Below are positions 21,007 through 30,479 of a DNA stretch of 64,000 nt, piece by piece. A program made the translations under genes and the position numbers. Every line of letters begins with the position of its first letter. The stretch's first letter is position 1. Source of the DNA: Azorinus chamasolen (taxonomy: Eukaryota > Mollusca > Bivalvia > Cardiida > Solecurtidae). The stretch is from the NCBI GenBank assembly GCA_963576725.1, contig OY755241.1, positions 1,612,001-1,676,000 on the forward strand, written 5' to 3'. The notes under the pieces were generated by a model that searched no databases, was not told the DNA's origin, and saw only the letters and a list, made by a program, of their open reading frames with translations.

Positions 21007-22305
21007 GCGTGAAAAATAAAACTACATATTAATAAACCATAACTCATCTATATCTGCATTTTTGGATATGATGTCCTGATTTCTTTCATAAATGTGTTAG
21101 AGGGTTTCAAATGAGTTAAGTACATAAACGGACGATCTCTTCTTGCAATGCTTTTCAAAAATACCTGTGGATTACACAACTCTCTTGTTTATGCGCTGAA
21201 AAGAAGTGCATTTATCTGAAGAAACACTGACGAACACAACGCTATCACAAGCCTTGATGAGACGTCTACTTGGGTACATGTTAAATTTATTCATGTGAGT
21301 CGTATAAACGTGGTTTTATACAACGTGGTTTAGACGAAGACAATTTTCTTTTTTGTTTTATGAGCGACATAATAAAATGTTGAAACTAAAAGACAAGAGA
21401 GATGGGACATAGTTACTGATGATTAAAAACAAAGATAGACAGAGACAGCTTAAGTAGACATATGGGAAAGTGCACTTTAAATATATTACGACACTGAATA
21501 GGGGGACATAGCGCCGGTGAATGATGAGGTGAAATGATGATGAGGGATGATTTAATGAAGATGGTTTTGGCTTATCTCATTCGCTGAAAATACGCACGAC
21601 ATAATTTGTTTTTATAAATTTGAATGTTCATATCAGGCGCAATAACACAAGCTTTTGACGGACAGACTGACAACTCTGCCAAACACAATATGTCTCCCCA
21701 TAAATGGGGGATACATAATAACGTCGGAAATAGATTTATAGAGACAGTGAGTGAAAGTAAACGAGAGAGGAAGAGAGAAAGAAGAGAGAACTTTGGGGTT
21801 TACGGCACTGAATAGGTCATATAGCGCCGACGAATTATGAGATGACATGACAGAGATAGATAGTCTCTTGCAAGTTGTCAGGTTTATTCTTATTTTCGAA
21901 TGCATGAGAGTGTGTGATTTAGTTGGAGTGTTACAGTCATTGTCCTTTTTTGTTTACCAAAATACACTCGAGATCTCAATTTGGTGAGACCCATACTATT
22001 AAGGGTTTCAACTTGATTCAAAAGTTTGTTAAGTTCGATACAATTCACATGATATACAACACTCTTGATTCAAGTTTTTGTATTAGGTCCGTTAAATATT
22101 CGCCTAACATACAGCCACTTTGTTTTTTAAAAGAAGTTTGCTTTGGTCCTCACAAAAACACCTAGCATACAACCATTTTGGTTGATGAGTTTTGCTATAA
22201 AATCACGTAACATTCACCACCGTGAAACCATAGTTGTACTTAGGTCATTACAATTTTACGTAACATACACAACCCTTGAACCAATAGTATTGTCACATTC
22301 ACCTA
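21007..22305. other. Upstream region with LINE-tail repeats
   Basis: LINE-tail/SINE-like motifs (CATAGCGCCG, GGTCATATAGCGCCGACGAA) lie at 21480-21550 and 21745-21850. No upstream exon or promoter of the host gene could be picked out. Confidence 0.4.
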
Positions 22306-22309
22306 ACAT

Positions 22310-22615
22310 ACACCACACTTAAATAAATAGTTTTGCTAAGACAAATTCATTCACCTAACATACACCACACTTAAATAAATAAATAGTTTTGCTAAGACAA
22401 ATTCATTCACCTAACATACACCACACTTAAATAAATAAATAGTTTTGCTAAGACAAATTCATTCACTTAACATACACCACACTTAAATAAATAAATAGTT
22501 TTGCTAAGACAAATTCATTCACCTAACATACATCACACTTAAATAAATAAATAGTTTTGCTAAGACAAATTCATTCACCTAACATACACCACACTTAAAT
22601 AAATAGTTTTGCCAA
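22310..22615. repeat. 56-bp minisatellite
   Basis: About five and a half units of cacttaaataaataaatagt then TTTGCTAAGACAAATTCATT then CACCTAACATACAC. The measured periods are 52 and then 56 bases; the first unit lacks one AAAT. Degenerate versions extend upstream to about 22180 and downstream to 22650. Confidence 0.85.
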
Positions 22616-22950
22616 GACATAAATTCACCTGACATACAACATTGAATCAAGAGTTTTGCTTACACATATCCCTAACACACAACCATACAAAGTTGTTAGA
22701 TGTATCGTTTATATCGTTACTTGATATTCACGGATCATCACTTTTTGCAAATATGCAAACGACCAGACACGTTTTATATATAGGTAAACAACAAGCAGTG
22801 AGCCGTGAATGTACTTTATATTTTGGTACGTTCCATGTATATTTTGGTACGTTCCACGATTTAGGGGTGTCGGCATTGCTGCAGTCTATCTAACATATGT
22901 ACTTTACATGCGACAGTCAATCATGATTTTCTCATGCAGGCTCCCAAAAA

Positions 22951-24381
22951 GTGGACTGCGCTGATATAACAGTTCAAACACCTGAAAAAGATATAGTCTC
23001 GGAACATGTAAAAATGTGCAATGATTTTAAGTCTGGTCCTAACATAAAACAACATAAACTTTCTACTTTGTACTGGATTCCGAAACTACATAAAAACCCT
23101 TATAAGTCGCGTTTTATTGCCAACTCTAGCTGTTGTACCACTACTAAATTATCTATACTTTTGACGTCCTGTCTTACTACGATCAAAGAACATGTTAAAC
23201 GCTACTGTGATAAAATATATGAAAATTCTGGTATTAATGTTTTTTGGTCCATAAAAAATTCAAATGATGTTTTAACAAAACTTGAAAATGAACAGTATAA
23301 CATTTCTTTACTGAGCTCTTATGATTTCTCTACACTCTATACTACTCTACCTCACCATCTTATAAAGGATAGACTTATTAAATTAATAGAAAAAACCTTT
23401 GCCAGAGAAAACAAAATGTTCATTGCTTGTAATGTTCAACGTTCATTCTTTTCGAATTCAGAAGTTGAACATTACACAATGTGGACTTGCCTTGATGTTT
23501 GTAGATCTCTTACCTTTCTTTTAGATAATATATTTGTGCGTTATGGAGATACCATATATCGTCAAGTTGTTGGTATACCCATGGGTACAAATTGTGCCCC
23601 TCTTGTTGCAGATTTGTTTTTGTATTGCTACGAGAGGGATTTTATGCTTAGCTTAAAACCTGATACACAGACCGATATTGTTAATGCTTTTAATAAAACT
23701 TCAAGGTATTTAGACGATATTTTGAATTTAGATAATCCTTATTTTGATACTATGGTTTCTTCAATCTACCCAAAAGAACTGTCTTTAAACAAAGCTAATC
23801 AATCTGACATTAATGCTTCATTTCTAGATTTGAATCTTTCAATTACAAATGATAGAGTTTCGTCCAAAGTATATGATAAAAGAGAAGATTTTAATTTTAA
23901 AATTGTTAATTATCCTTTTCTAGATGGGGATGTGCCACGTTCTACATCTTATGGTGTTTATATTTCTCAACTTATTAGGTTTGCCCGAGCCTGTTCTTTG
24001 CTTGAAGATTTTAACAGACGTAATTTAGTTATAACTGATAAACTTCTTAAGCAAGGTTACAGATATCACAAACTTCGGAAAACCTTTTCTAAATTTTATT
24101 ATCGAAATTTACCTCTCATTAGTAAATATAATTGCAATCTACGGACGTTACTGCGACAAGGCATTTCTCAACCAGAATTTTATGGGGATGTTATCTACAA
24201 ACTTAGGAAAATTCGGGGTCATATCCATTTTCATGATTTGTTTATAAAACGCATTAAAAAATTTAAAAAGAAAGGTTATGATCCTATTATATTGCAACAC
24301 ACTGCATGTTTGGTTATCGACCCTTTTACAGTCGGTAGTTACGCTTCCCTCTTTGCTTGCGCGATGACAGGCCGAGGGTAG
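22951..24381 (+). CDS. Reverse transcriptase of a second Naiad-type PLE family, 5'-truncated but open
   Basis: 476 codons without interruption. RT motifs: KLSTLYWIPKLHKNPYKSRF, YDFSTLYTTLPH (motif A), VVGIPMGTNCAPLVADLFLY, SRYLDDILNLDNPYF (catalytic DD), FLDLNLS, then YGVYISQLIRFARAC and GYRYHKLRKTFSKFYYR. It aligns along its length with the family 1 RT but is clearly diverged. The N-terminal endonuclease and C-x-C linker are missing: homology begins just before 22960. The frame starts at GTG, so this is a truncated insertion and not a complete gene. It ends in TAG, on which a SECIS-like fold begins. Confidence 0.88.
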   Translation: MDCADITVQTPEKDIVSEHVKMCNDFKSGPNIKQHKLSTLYWIPKLHKNPYKSRFIANSSCCTTTKLSILLTSCLTTIKEHVKRYCDKIYENSGINVFWSIKNSNDVLTKLENEQYNISLLSSYDFSTLYTTLPHHLIKDRLIKLIEKTFARENKMFIACNVQRSFFSNSEVEHYTMWTCLDVCRSLTFLLDNIFVRYGDTIYRQVVGIPMGTNCAPLVADLFLYCYERDFMLSLKPDTQTDIVNAFNKTSRYLDDILNLDNPYFDTMVSSIYPKELSLNKANQSDINASFLDLNLSITNDRVSSKVYDKREDFNFKIVNYPFLDGDVPRSTSYGVYISQLIRFARACSLLEDFNRRNLVITDKLLKQGYRYHKLRKTFSKFYYRNLPLISKYNCNLRTLLRQGISQPEFYGDVIYKLRKIRGHIHFHDLFIKRIKKFKKKGYDPIILQHTACLVIDPFTVGSYASLFACAMTGRG

Positions 24382-24442
24382 TACTCTATGATGGTATACT
24401 CTTAAACTTGGATACAGGAGGAGCTTACCAGACTCATGTATT
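24380..24442 (+). promoter_or_regulatory. SECIS-like element, PLE family 2
   Basis: AGTAC (24380-24384) pairs with GTATT (24438-24442). ATGA is at 24388-24391 and GA at 24431-24432. Between them TGGTATACTCTT pairs with AGGAGCTTACCA, with two mismatches in the middle. The apical loop opens AAAC. All SECIS hallmarks are present. Compared with family 1 the helix differs by compensatory changes at the fourth and fifth positions (T-A to C-G, A-T to G-C). Confidence 0.75.
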
Positions 24443-24982
24443 ATTTTTTCCCGGTCGTGCCCTTAACGGCTTACCTGCAGGTGCTCTGACTTCAGCAAAG
24501 TCATTGAGTACATATTTGACGGATTGTCACAGTTATTATGCTATGTTTTACATGTTGTCCTGTGTTCACCGTCGTCTATGTTGTGGGTAAGTCCAGCGGG
24601 GATACCTTTATTTACAATATTTGTAAAGCTAGGGTGACTTTGAGAGAAGTGTGAGGTTAGGACGTCCGTAAACCGGTTTAAACCCCCAGTGGTGTTTTTG
24701 CTGCTGACCGTGCCAAGGCGGTACTCTCTTTGTCACCCTTCCTTTTGTTTGCATTGCGTCTTTGTGCTTGTGGTTTGTTCATGTTGTGGAACGTTTGTCC
24801 CTGGTTCTTGTGTGTCTTTTGGTGTTTTCTGTGTTCATTTCGTGTGTGTGTGTGTGCGTGTGCGTTTGGGTGTGTGGTTGTGTGTGTGTGTGTGTGTGTG
24901 TGTCATGCTGTCTATCGGTGTTTTGGTGGTGGTTGCGTTTTGCATGTGGCTTTGCCTGCTTGACTTTACTACTTTTCCATTT
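24443..24982 (+). repeat. 3' UTR of PLE family 2
   Basis: It contains gtgaggttaggacgtccgta, AAACCGGTTTAAACCCCCAG, CTGACCGTGCCAAGGCGGTA, an imperfect (GT)n tract (24841-24903) and the end TTTACTACTTTTCCATTTA. Partial copies occur at 15853 (-), 50881, 52273-52842 and 56458-56780. Confidence 0.8.
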
Positions 24983-25342
24983 ATGGCTCACTGTTCGTTG
25001 TTTACTTATAACAGTTTGTCTTGTAACCCTTTCCCTCCTGAACATTTCAGCAAGAAATACATCATTAATATTAAATAGTCTTATCTAAAAAGTTTGGAAC
25101 ATTAACAAGAGATACATTGGTTGTTAGAGAAACTAGTACCCAGACCTATATTATCCATAAGCAACCACAGCAGACCCTGATCTGGGTCTACTCTGTTTGC
25201 TAAGCTAATTAACTCTTATCCTGCTGTGAAGTTTAGCATCTAATAAACTTAGGAAGAGGTGCAATGTTGACTACTTCCGATTCATTAAATGATTTACTGA
25301 GTGTCAAACAGCTTGGATACTGATGACGAGTTACTCGTCGTC
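24983..25342. other. Intergenic, one MITE hairpin remnant
   Basis: CAGCAGACCCTGATCTGGGT and TCTACTCTGTTTGC near 25150-25200 are an arm of the palindromic MITE type. Nothing else is recognised. Confidence 0.4.
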
Positions 25343-25514
25343 TCAACTTTGCCCACGCTAATCAAGTTGTAAGTTGAGTCCAAAGTGTTTGACCCACAAC
25401 ATGTGTAACAGAAGAAATTGAAGGAATTTCAACTTTGCCCATGCTAATCAAGTTGTAAGTTGAGTCCAAAGTTTTTGACCCACAACATGCGTAACAGAAG
25501 AAATTGAAGGAATT
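25343..25514. repeat. 86-bp tandem duplication
   Basis: caactttgcccacgctaatc through gaagaaattgaaggaattt is present twice, at about 25343 and 25429, with only a few differences. Confidence 0.85.
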
Positions 25515-26245
25515 TCAACTCCGAAACTGAAAGCATGCGACCTTTTCTGCAGATAAAATTAGTTGGGGCTTAAAGAGTCCACCTATGCCATTGGCACTTA
25601 TGTGAAACAGATTATAGTTGTGTAACATATGCATGGTGCGGCAGCAGATTCGCCCACTGTTTCGTAAATTTCCGATACAAAACGCAAATCAACCCGAAAG
25701 CTACTCAGCAGCCGGGAAGAAAAAGAACACATTTATCTCTGTAGAAACGGTAAGTTCTTATCCATTAACCTCTTTTGAAAATGTTTGATGATATTTCAGA
25801 GAGAAAACAAGCAAGGTTTTACGCAAGCGTAAAAGGGCTGCGAAACGTCTTTAAGCAGGATAGAAGAAAAAGAGGGAGCAATATTGTTTAGTAGTTTAAA
25901 TTAACAGATACATTGGGAAAACATGACTGTAATGTATAAATTAACAGCAGAAACGGGGGAATGTTTTAAGGAGCCATGATGCATAATACCTGTGTATGAC
26001 ACCAATAATACACATTACCACGAAGTAAATACAGATCAATGGTATTCATGCACAATTGTGAAATATTCAAAACGGTCAACAAAACCACGAGTAAAAGGTC
26101 TCAGCTAAATAACTTTACCAAAGACAAAATTCAAACAAAGGACTTATACTTTTACAATACTTGTGTACAGAATTGTTTTTAAACCAAAAGCACGTAAACT
26201 AAGTGTGCTAACAAAAAAAAAATGAGAGAAAAAAAAATTATGCTT

Positions 26246-26320
26246 CCGCCGAGGATCGAACCCGCGACCTCACATTTCCTAGGCCACCGTTATAACCCCT
26301 CGACTACGCTGACTGCTACA
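26246..26320 (-). tRNA. tRNA-like sequence (pseudogene or SINE head)
   Basis: The minus strand has a good A box, TAGTCGAGGGGTTA, and B box GGTTCGATCC 42 bases later, with plausible D, anticodon and T stems. The anticodon loop is too long and the acceptor ends do not pair. An active tRNA gene is unlikely. Confidence 0.4.
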
Positions 26321-27373
26321 AGAGGAGCGTGCTTTTAAATGATTTATACCCAATACACTAGCATTTTCAATGGCAGAAAAGAAGCAAATAACCTCGACAA
26401 AAATATTTGTCCCCGCTAACAAAAAATGTATGAATCAAAATAAGTAAAATAAATGAATGTATATAAATAAAAGCTTGTCTCACAGTAACCCATAGTTATT
26501 AAAAAAGATTGGCTTTTATAGAAACACAGGAACGCAGAAACGCATGGTCAAAATTCAAAGCCGTATAATTGTGGGCTGCTTTCAGCAGCCCAATGACGGA
26601 GTTTATTTGCCTAATCTTCCACTACGTGTTAACTTCCGGTGAACTTCTCTGATCCCGAGAAAAAAATGTTACGAGACATTTGATTGGTTGACAATGACCC
26701 GGTTATTTCGACTGTCTGCTCGAAGTCAAACTACATGTAAACATAAATACTATAATAGCTCTGATCCAATATTTCGACCACAAAGGACCCCTTTTTAAAG
26801 ATTATCATGTCAAAATGAACGTCACATTTTTGTTACATGCATTCAGCCAAAGAAATCAGAGAAAAATGTTGATCCAGCGTCAGGGTGACGTTGGGTTGTT
26901 ATTTGAAATGGCATGACGTCATGAGCGCGTCTTTCTTTGATAACTTTAAAACTTCATCAAGTAACAAAACATCCGTTCCGAAAACATTCTGGCTGACATG
27001 GCACAATTGCATCATCTTCCCTCACTAGTCTCGTCATAGTGACATCAACATAGCGGCCATCAATTAAACCTGTCCAGCTGTTCTGTTTGCTTATGGAATA
27101 ATCCAGATCTGATTCTACAGTTTCTGCTTTGACAAACATTTCCTTTGTAAATATGTCATTTCTAACCATTAATCTTAATTAATATTCCTGATACGACCAT
27201 TTCTTATATAAATATTTATGGAGTAAAGGGTTAAAGTCTGTCTTCGACCATTTTATAAATATGACTCTTAATTATTACATTGTTAAATTGTACAGGAATT
27301 TTGCACATTTGCCGCTGTTGGATAACAATGTATGGGTTTCTTGCAGGAGCCAACTCTTTCCAGTCCCGGCCTG

Positions 27374-27586
27374 TCCACAGGGGTAAGACACGTTTGAGTC
27401 GGTATATGTATATATAGAAAGCAATGTCTTTGCTAACGGAATAGCTTTTTATCTAGTCGAAATCGGTGCATTTCTTGCAGAACGAAGGGTTAAAAGTAGA
27501 TGAGTGGGTAATTTGGATCTTTTGAAGTCGGACCCCTTCTTTCTATATATACATATACTGACTCAAACGTGTCTTACCCCTGTGGG
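27374..27586. mobile_element. Foldback element with about 49-bp arms
   Basis: The left arm contains caggggtaagacacgtttga, GTCGGTATATGTATATATAG and AAAG. The right arm is its near-perfect inverse, ending CTTACCCCTG. The spacer is about 115 bases. There is no coding capacity. Confidence 0.8.
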
Positions 27587-28038
27587 CCTGTCCGGTAACC
27601 ACAAGATCGTGGCGTTCTAAGATGTTTTTTATTGCCAAGTTTTGCATTCTAAAAACGAATGTTTGACATATCGGGAGAAAAACAGACGCTTGACACACCT
27701 GATTCGTCAAATGAAAACGCCCGTTTCAACAGAGACAGATAAAGGTCGCTCAAACCGGAAATTGACTAGGAATGCTTACGACTATAAACTCAAACACCAT
27801 TTTCCGCTCGAAATATCAAATATTTTCGACAGGTTTGTTCATGAACAAGAACTTACCGTTTCTACAGAGATAAATGTCTTTCCTTACCGACCGCTAAATT
27901 GTGTATTAATGTACTAGTTGCTATAAATAAACTATAGTCTTTTTCCATCAAAGTGCTAGTGACCCAACCATTCCTTTGAATATTTTATTCACATTTCTGA
28001 TTGCCACCTATTTACAGAAAAGGGCCAGAGTGTCAAAC

Positions 28039-28143
28039 AGTTTGGATTCTGATGAGACGCCGAGTTACTCAACATCTCATATGGATTCAAACTGTTTAGA
28101 TGTGCATTCACTGTGATTCACACAAATTCGTTACAAGGGTTAA
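28039..28143. mobile_element. Palindromic MITE remnant
   Basis: aaacagtttggattctgatg and its inverse CATATGGATTCAAACTGTTT surround GACGCCGAGTTACTC. The right flank ends AAGGGTTAA. It belongs to the group at 29386 and 39146. Confidence 0.6.
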
Positions 28144-28466
28144 ATGAGCTGCGCAAGTGGTATACAATGATAAACTGGTGAACTGATGCATATAGGACAT
28201 CACAGTGATAAATGTGCAGATATTTAATCATACACCTTGCACATGAAGGATTTGCAAACTACATGTGGTAACTTAATACAGATCTATTGGAGCTTTCTAC
28301 ATTACTTTCCTTTTGCATTAAACAATCACCTGCTTGTAAAATCAATATCATCGTTATTTATTTAGTGGTCGGATTGGGGGGGGGGGGGTATCCTACTGTA
28401 CAGCAAACCCCTTCTAATGCGACCACCAGAAACATGTTTAACTAAATCTAAAAGGCAGACGACAGC

Positions 28467-28716
28467 TTAAACCTTCGCTTGCTATTCACGTCAATATACC
28501 TACCTGTAAATAGTGAAGACCCAGATGAGACAGCTTCTGCAGGAGCTGTCTCATCAGGGTCTGCACTATTTACAAGTTGATTGTGCAACTAGTGCACTCC
28601 ACAGCAGTGAGTGCACAGCGCAATATTTGCACACAGTGAAAATATATGTAATTATACAACAGGGCATGGGTAAAGAAGGAGAAATGTATTTTAAAATTCA
28701 GCAAGAGAAGGGTTAA
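28467..28716. mobile_element. TTAA/CCC-ended MITE with long central hairpin
   Basis: Ends TTAAACCTTCGCTTGCTATT and AGCAAGAGAAGGGTTAA. The central stem pairs GTAAATAGTGAAGACCCAGA-TGAGACAGCT with AGCTGTCTCATCAGGGTCTG-CACTATTTAC. It is a sister of 17828-18061, which has lost part of the stem. Confidence 0.8.
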
Positions 28717-28940
28717 TGCTGGACGGATGTTGTAGTTGTCTGCTCTGTTTGCTCACGAGATAATCTACATCTGAGTCTAGTGTCCGCCATTATCAATTAT
28801 TCCATTGTTCATTAAGCATTTATGAAAATTAATCTAGCTTATTGTATCCACATTCATATCTTTCATGAATATTCGCCAGGTCAAGGGTTACAAATGGGCG
28901 CTACTGGGTGTTCTTGCATGCTTAAATTATACCCCTTCAT

Positions 28941-29190
28941 TTATACTCTAGAAGTGAGTGAGTTTGGTTTTACGGCACTGCGGCAGGTCATATAGCGCTG
29001 ATGAATGATGAGATAATGATGATAAAAGATAATTTTAGGAAGATGATTTTGGCTAATATCAATCGCTTCAAAGTATCTTATGGCATCAAAACCATCGAGC
29101 TGTCTTCCTTTTAATTCTTGGCAGAGGGGATACTCTCTGTCAAATAAACAGACACATCGACAGTGACAATTAGGCCCTAAAACCACTGCA
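28941..29190 (-). repeat. LINE-tail/SINE-like repeat
   Basis: gagtgagtttggttttacgg, then CACTGCGGCAGGTCATATAG and CGCTGATGAATGATGAG. The 81-codon minus frame over it resembles the one over the unit at 35018-35235, as expected for a shared retrotransposon 3' end. Confidence 0.55.
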
Positions 29191-29385
29191 ATGTAGGAAG
29201 GTATCTGAAGTTTCTAGAATTGAACCAAACTACTCAAGAAAAGAAAACTGCTGTCTGCTTCAATGCTCAGAGTAGTTTTTCGTCTCGTTTTTTCCTCAGT
29301 CATAAACTTACTGGATCCGGCTGAGACACCGAATCATTTGTATAATCATAAAACGCTTTCAATCGTGACGTGATAATGACCGATA

Positions 29386-29567
29386 TTAAACCTTTCGCTG
29401 CCAAACTCTGCCGTCTGCTACAAATTTTCATTCTTTTGATGTTCTTCATAGTAACAGTAACAAACAGTTTGGATCCTGATGTGATGCCGAGTTACTCTGG
29501 GTTTCATCTCGATCCAAACTGTTTGCATAGGTAATCACAGATCCGGCATTGGCAGCGAAAGGGTTAA
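29386..29567. mobile_element. TTAA-flanked MITE with central hairpin
   Basis: TTAAACCTTTCGCTGCCAAA at the left and TTGGCAGCGAAAGGGTTAA at the right are inverted ends. The core pairs CAAACAGTTTGGATCCTGAT with ATCTCGATCCAAACTGTTTG. Confidence 0.8.
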
Positions 29568-29842
29568 ACCATCAGCAATATCTACTAGCGACTATATGAT
29601 GACATTTATAAACTGGTTTATCTAGATGAAATACAGAGTTCAGCGTCGCATGACAATCTAATCTATGCGGCGACACTCAAAACAACTGTTTGAAATGAAA
29701 CAGGAGAACGTGCACTTTTTGCAGGTAAAGTAGACGACTGCATTTGCTGTCAACAATTGCTTAGAGCATATAATGTTAAATCTGTTACATTCATCTTGTC
29801 GTTTGATGCATGAATAAATTATACAACCAAATACGTTTAAGT

Positions 29843-30068
29843 TTAAACCCTTCCTTGTTTTGTGTTTATTCCCAAAGTTCGATATACCTTCTGAATATTC
29901 ATGGACAAAATAGTTCGAAATATGGAAGGTGGAAAAATTGAAGCCATTTTAGAAAGTTAAGAAAAAGCTCTGTCAAATTATATTAGCAAACATCAGACGG
30001 CTCCTATAGGATTTGGGTCTACTCTGTTTGCAAATGCTTGATTACATTTATATGAAGGAAAGGGTCAA
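29843..30068. mobile_element. MITE, CCCTTCC-ended
   Basis: Left TTAAACCCTTCCTTGTTTTG; right ATGAAGGAAAGGGTCAA. The core has CAAACATCAGACGGCTCCTA and GATTTGGGTCTACTCTGTTTGC. The next unit at 30183-30409 is a second copy of the same kind. Confidence 0.65.
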
Positions 30069-30182
30069 GTACATCTTAGTACCTTCACTACCGTAGATTT
30101 AAGTAATCTGACAAATTTAGACAAATAGTGCAGACCCGGATCAAACATCTCACATGTGCAGTTTGATTAGGGTCTACACTAA

Positions 30183-30409
30183 TTGCCTTTCCCTGTTCTG
30201 TGTTTAAAACGATACCTACTGAATATTCATGGAGAAAACAGTTCGAAATATGGAAAGTGGAAAACTTGTAACCATTTTAGAAAGTAAAGAAACATCTTAT
30301 TAATAAACAGAGCAGACCCTAATCAGACGGCTCCTATAGAAGCAGTCTGATCTGGGTTTACTCTGTTTGCAAATGCGTGAAAACACGTTTATATGAAGGA
30401 AATTGTTAA
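30183..30409. mobile_element. MITE, second CCCTTCC-type copy
   Basis: The core hairpin at 30303-30372 pairs AAACAGAGCAGACCCTAATC-AGACGGCTCC with AGCAGTCTGATCTGGGTTTA-CTCTGTTTG. The right end GAAGGAAATTGTTAA is inverted relative to the left CTTTCCC. Confidence 0.6.
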
Positions 30410-30479
30410 GTAGATTTTTGTACCTTAACTACCATAAGTAATCTGACAAACTTAGACAAATAGTGCACACCCATCAGTA

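Larger units (their letters stand above)
25727..27880. repeat. Widely spaced inverted repeat (arms 25727-25815 and 27800-27880)
   Basis: A 31-base exact inverted match (acatttatctctgtagaaac then GGTAAGTTCTT) with weaker similarity extending on one side. The 2-kb interior has a tRNA-like piece at 26246-26320 and a foldback at 27374-27586, and no gene that I recognise. The element could be a transposon with long inverted ends or an inverted duplication of host sequence. Confidence 0.55.

Noticed and set aside
24689..25078. Cysteine/valine-rich 'membrane protein' frames over PLE 3' UTRs (also 5200-5481, 52578-52860, 55657-56023, 56499-56818)
   Set aside because: All lie in the PLE 3' UTR after the RT stop; the composition reflects the (GT)n tract, and frames are not conserved between copies.
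26957..27169. 70-codon minus-strand frame as a host exon
   Set aside because: No recognisable domain and no clear splice-site pair; left unannotated.
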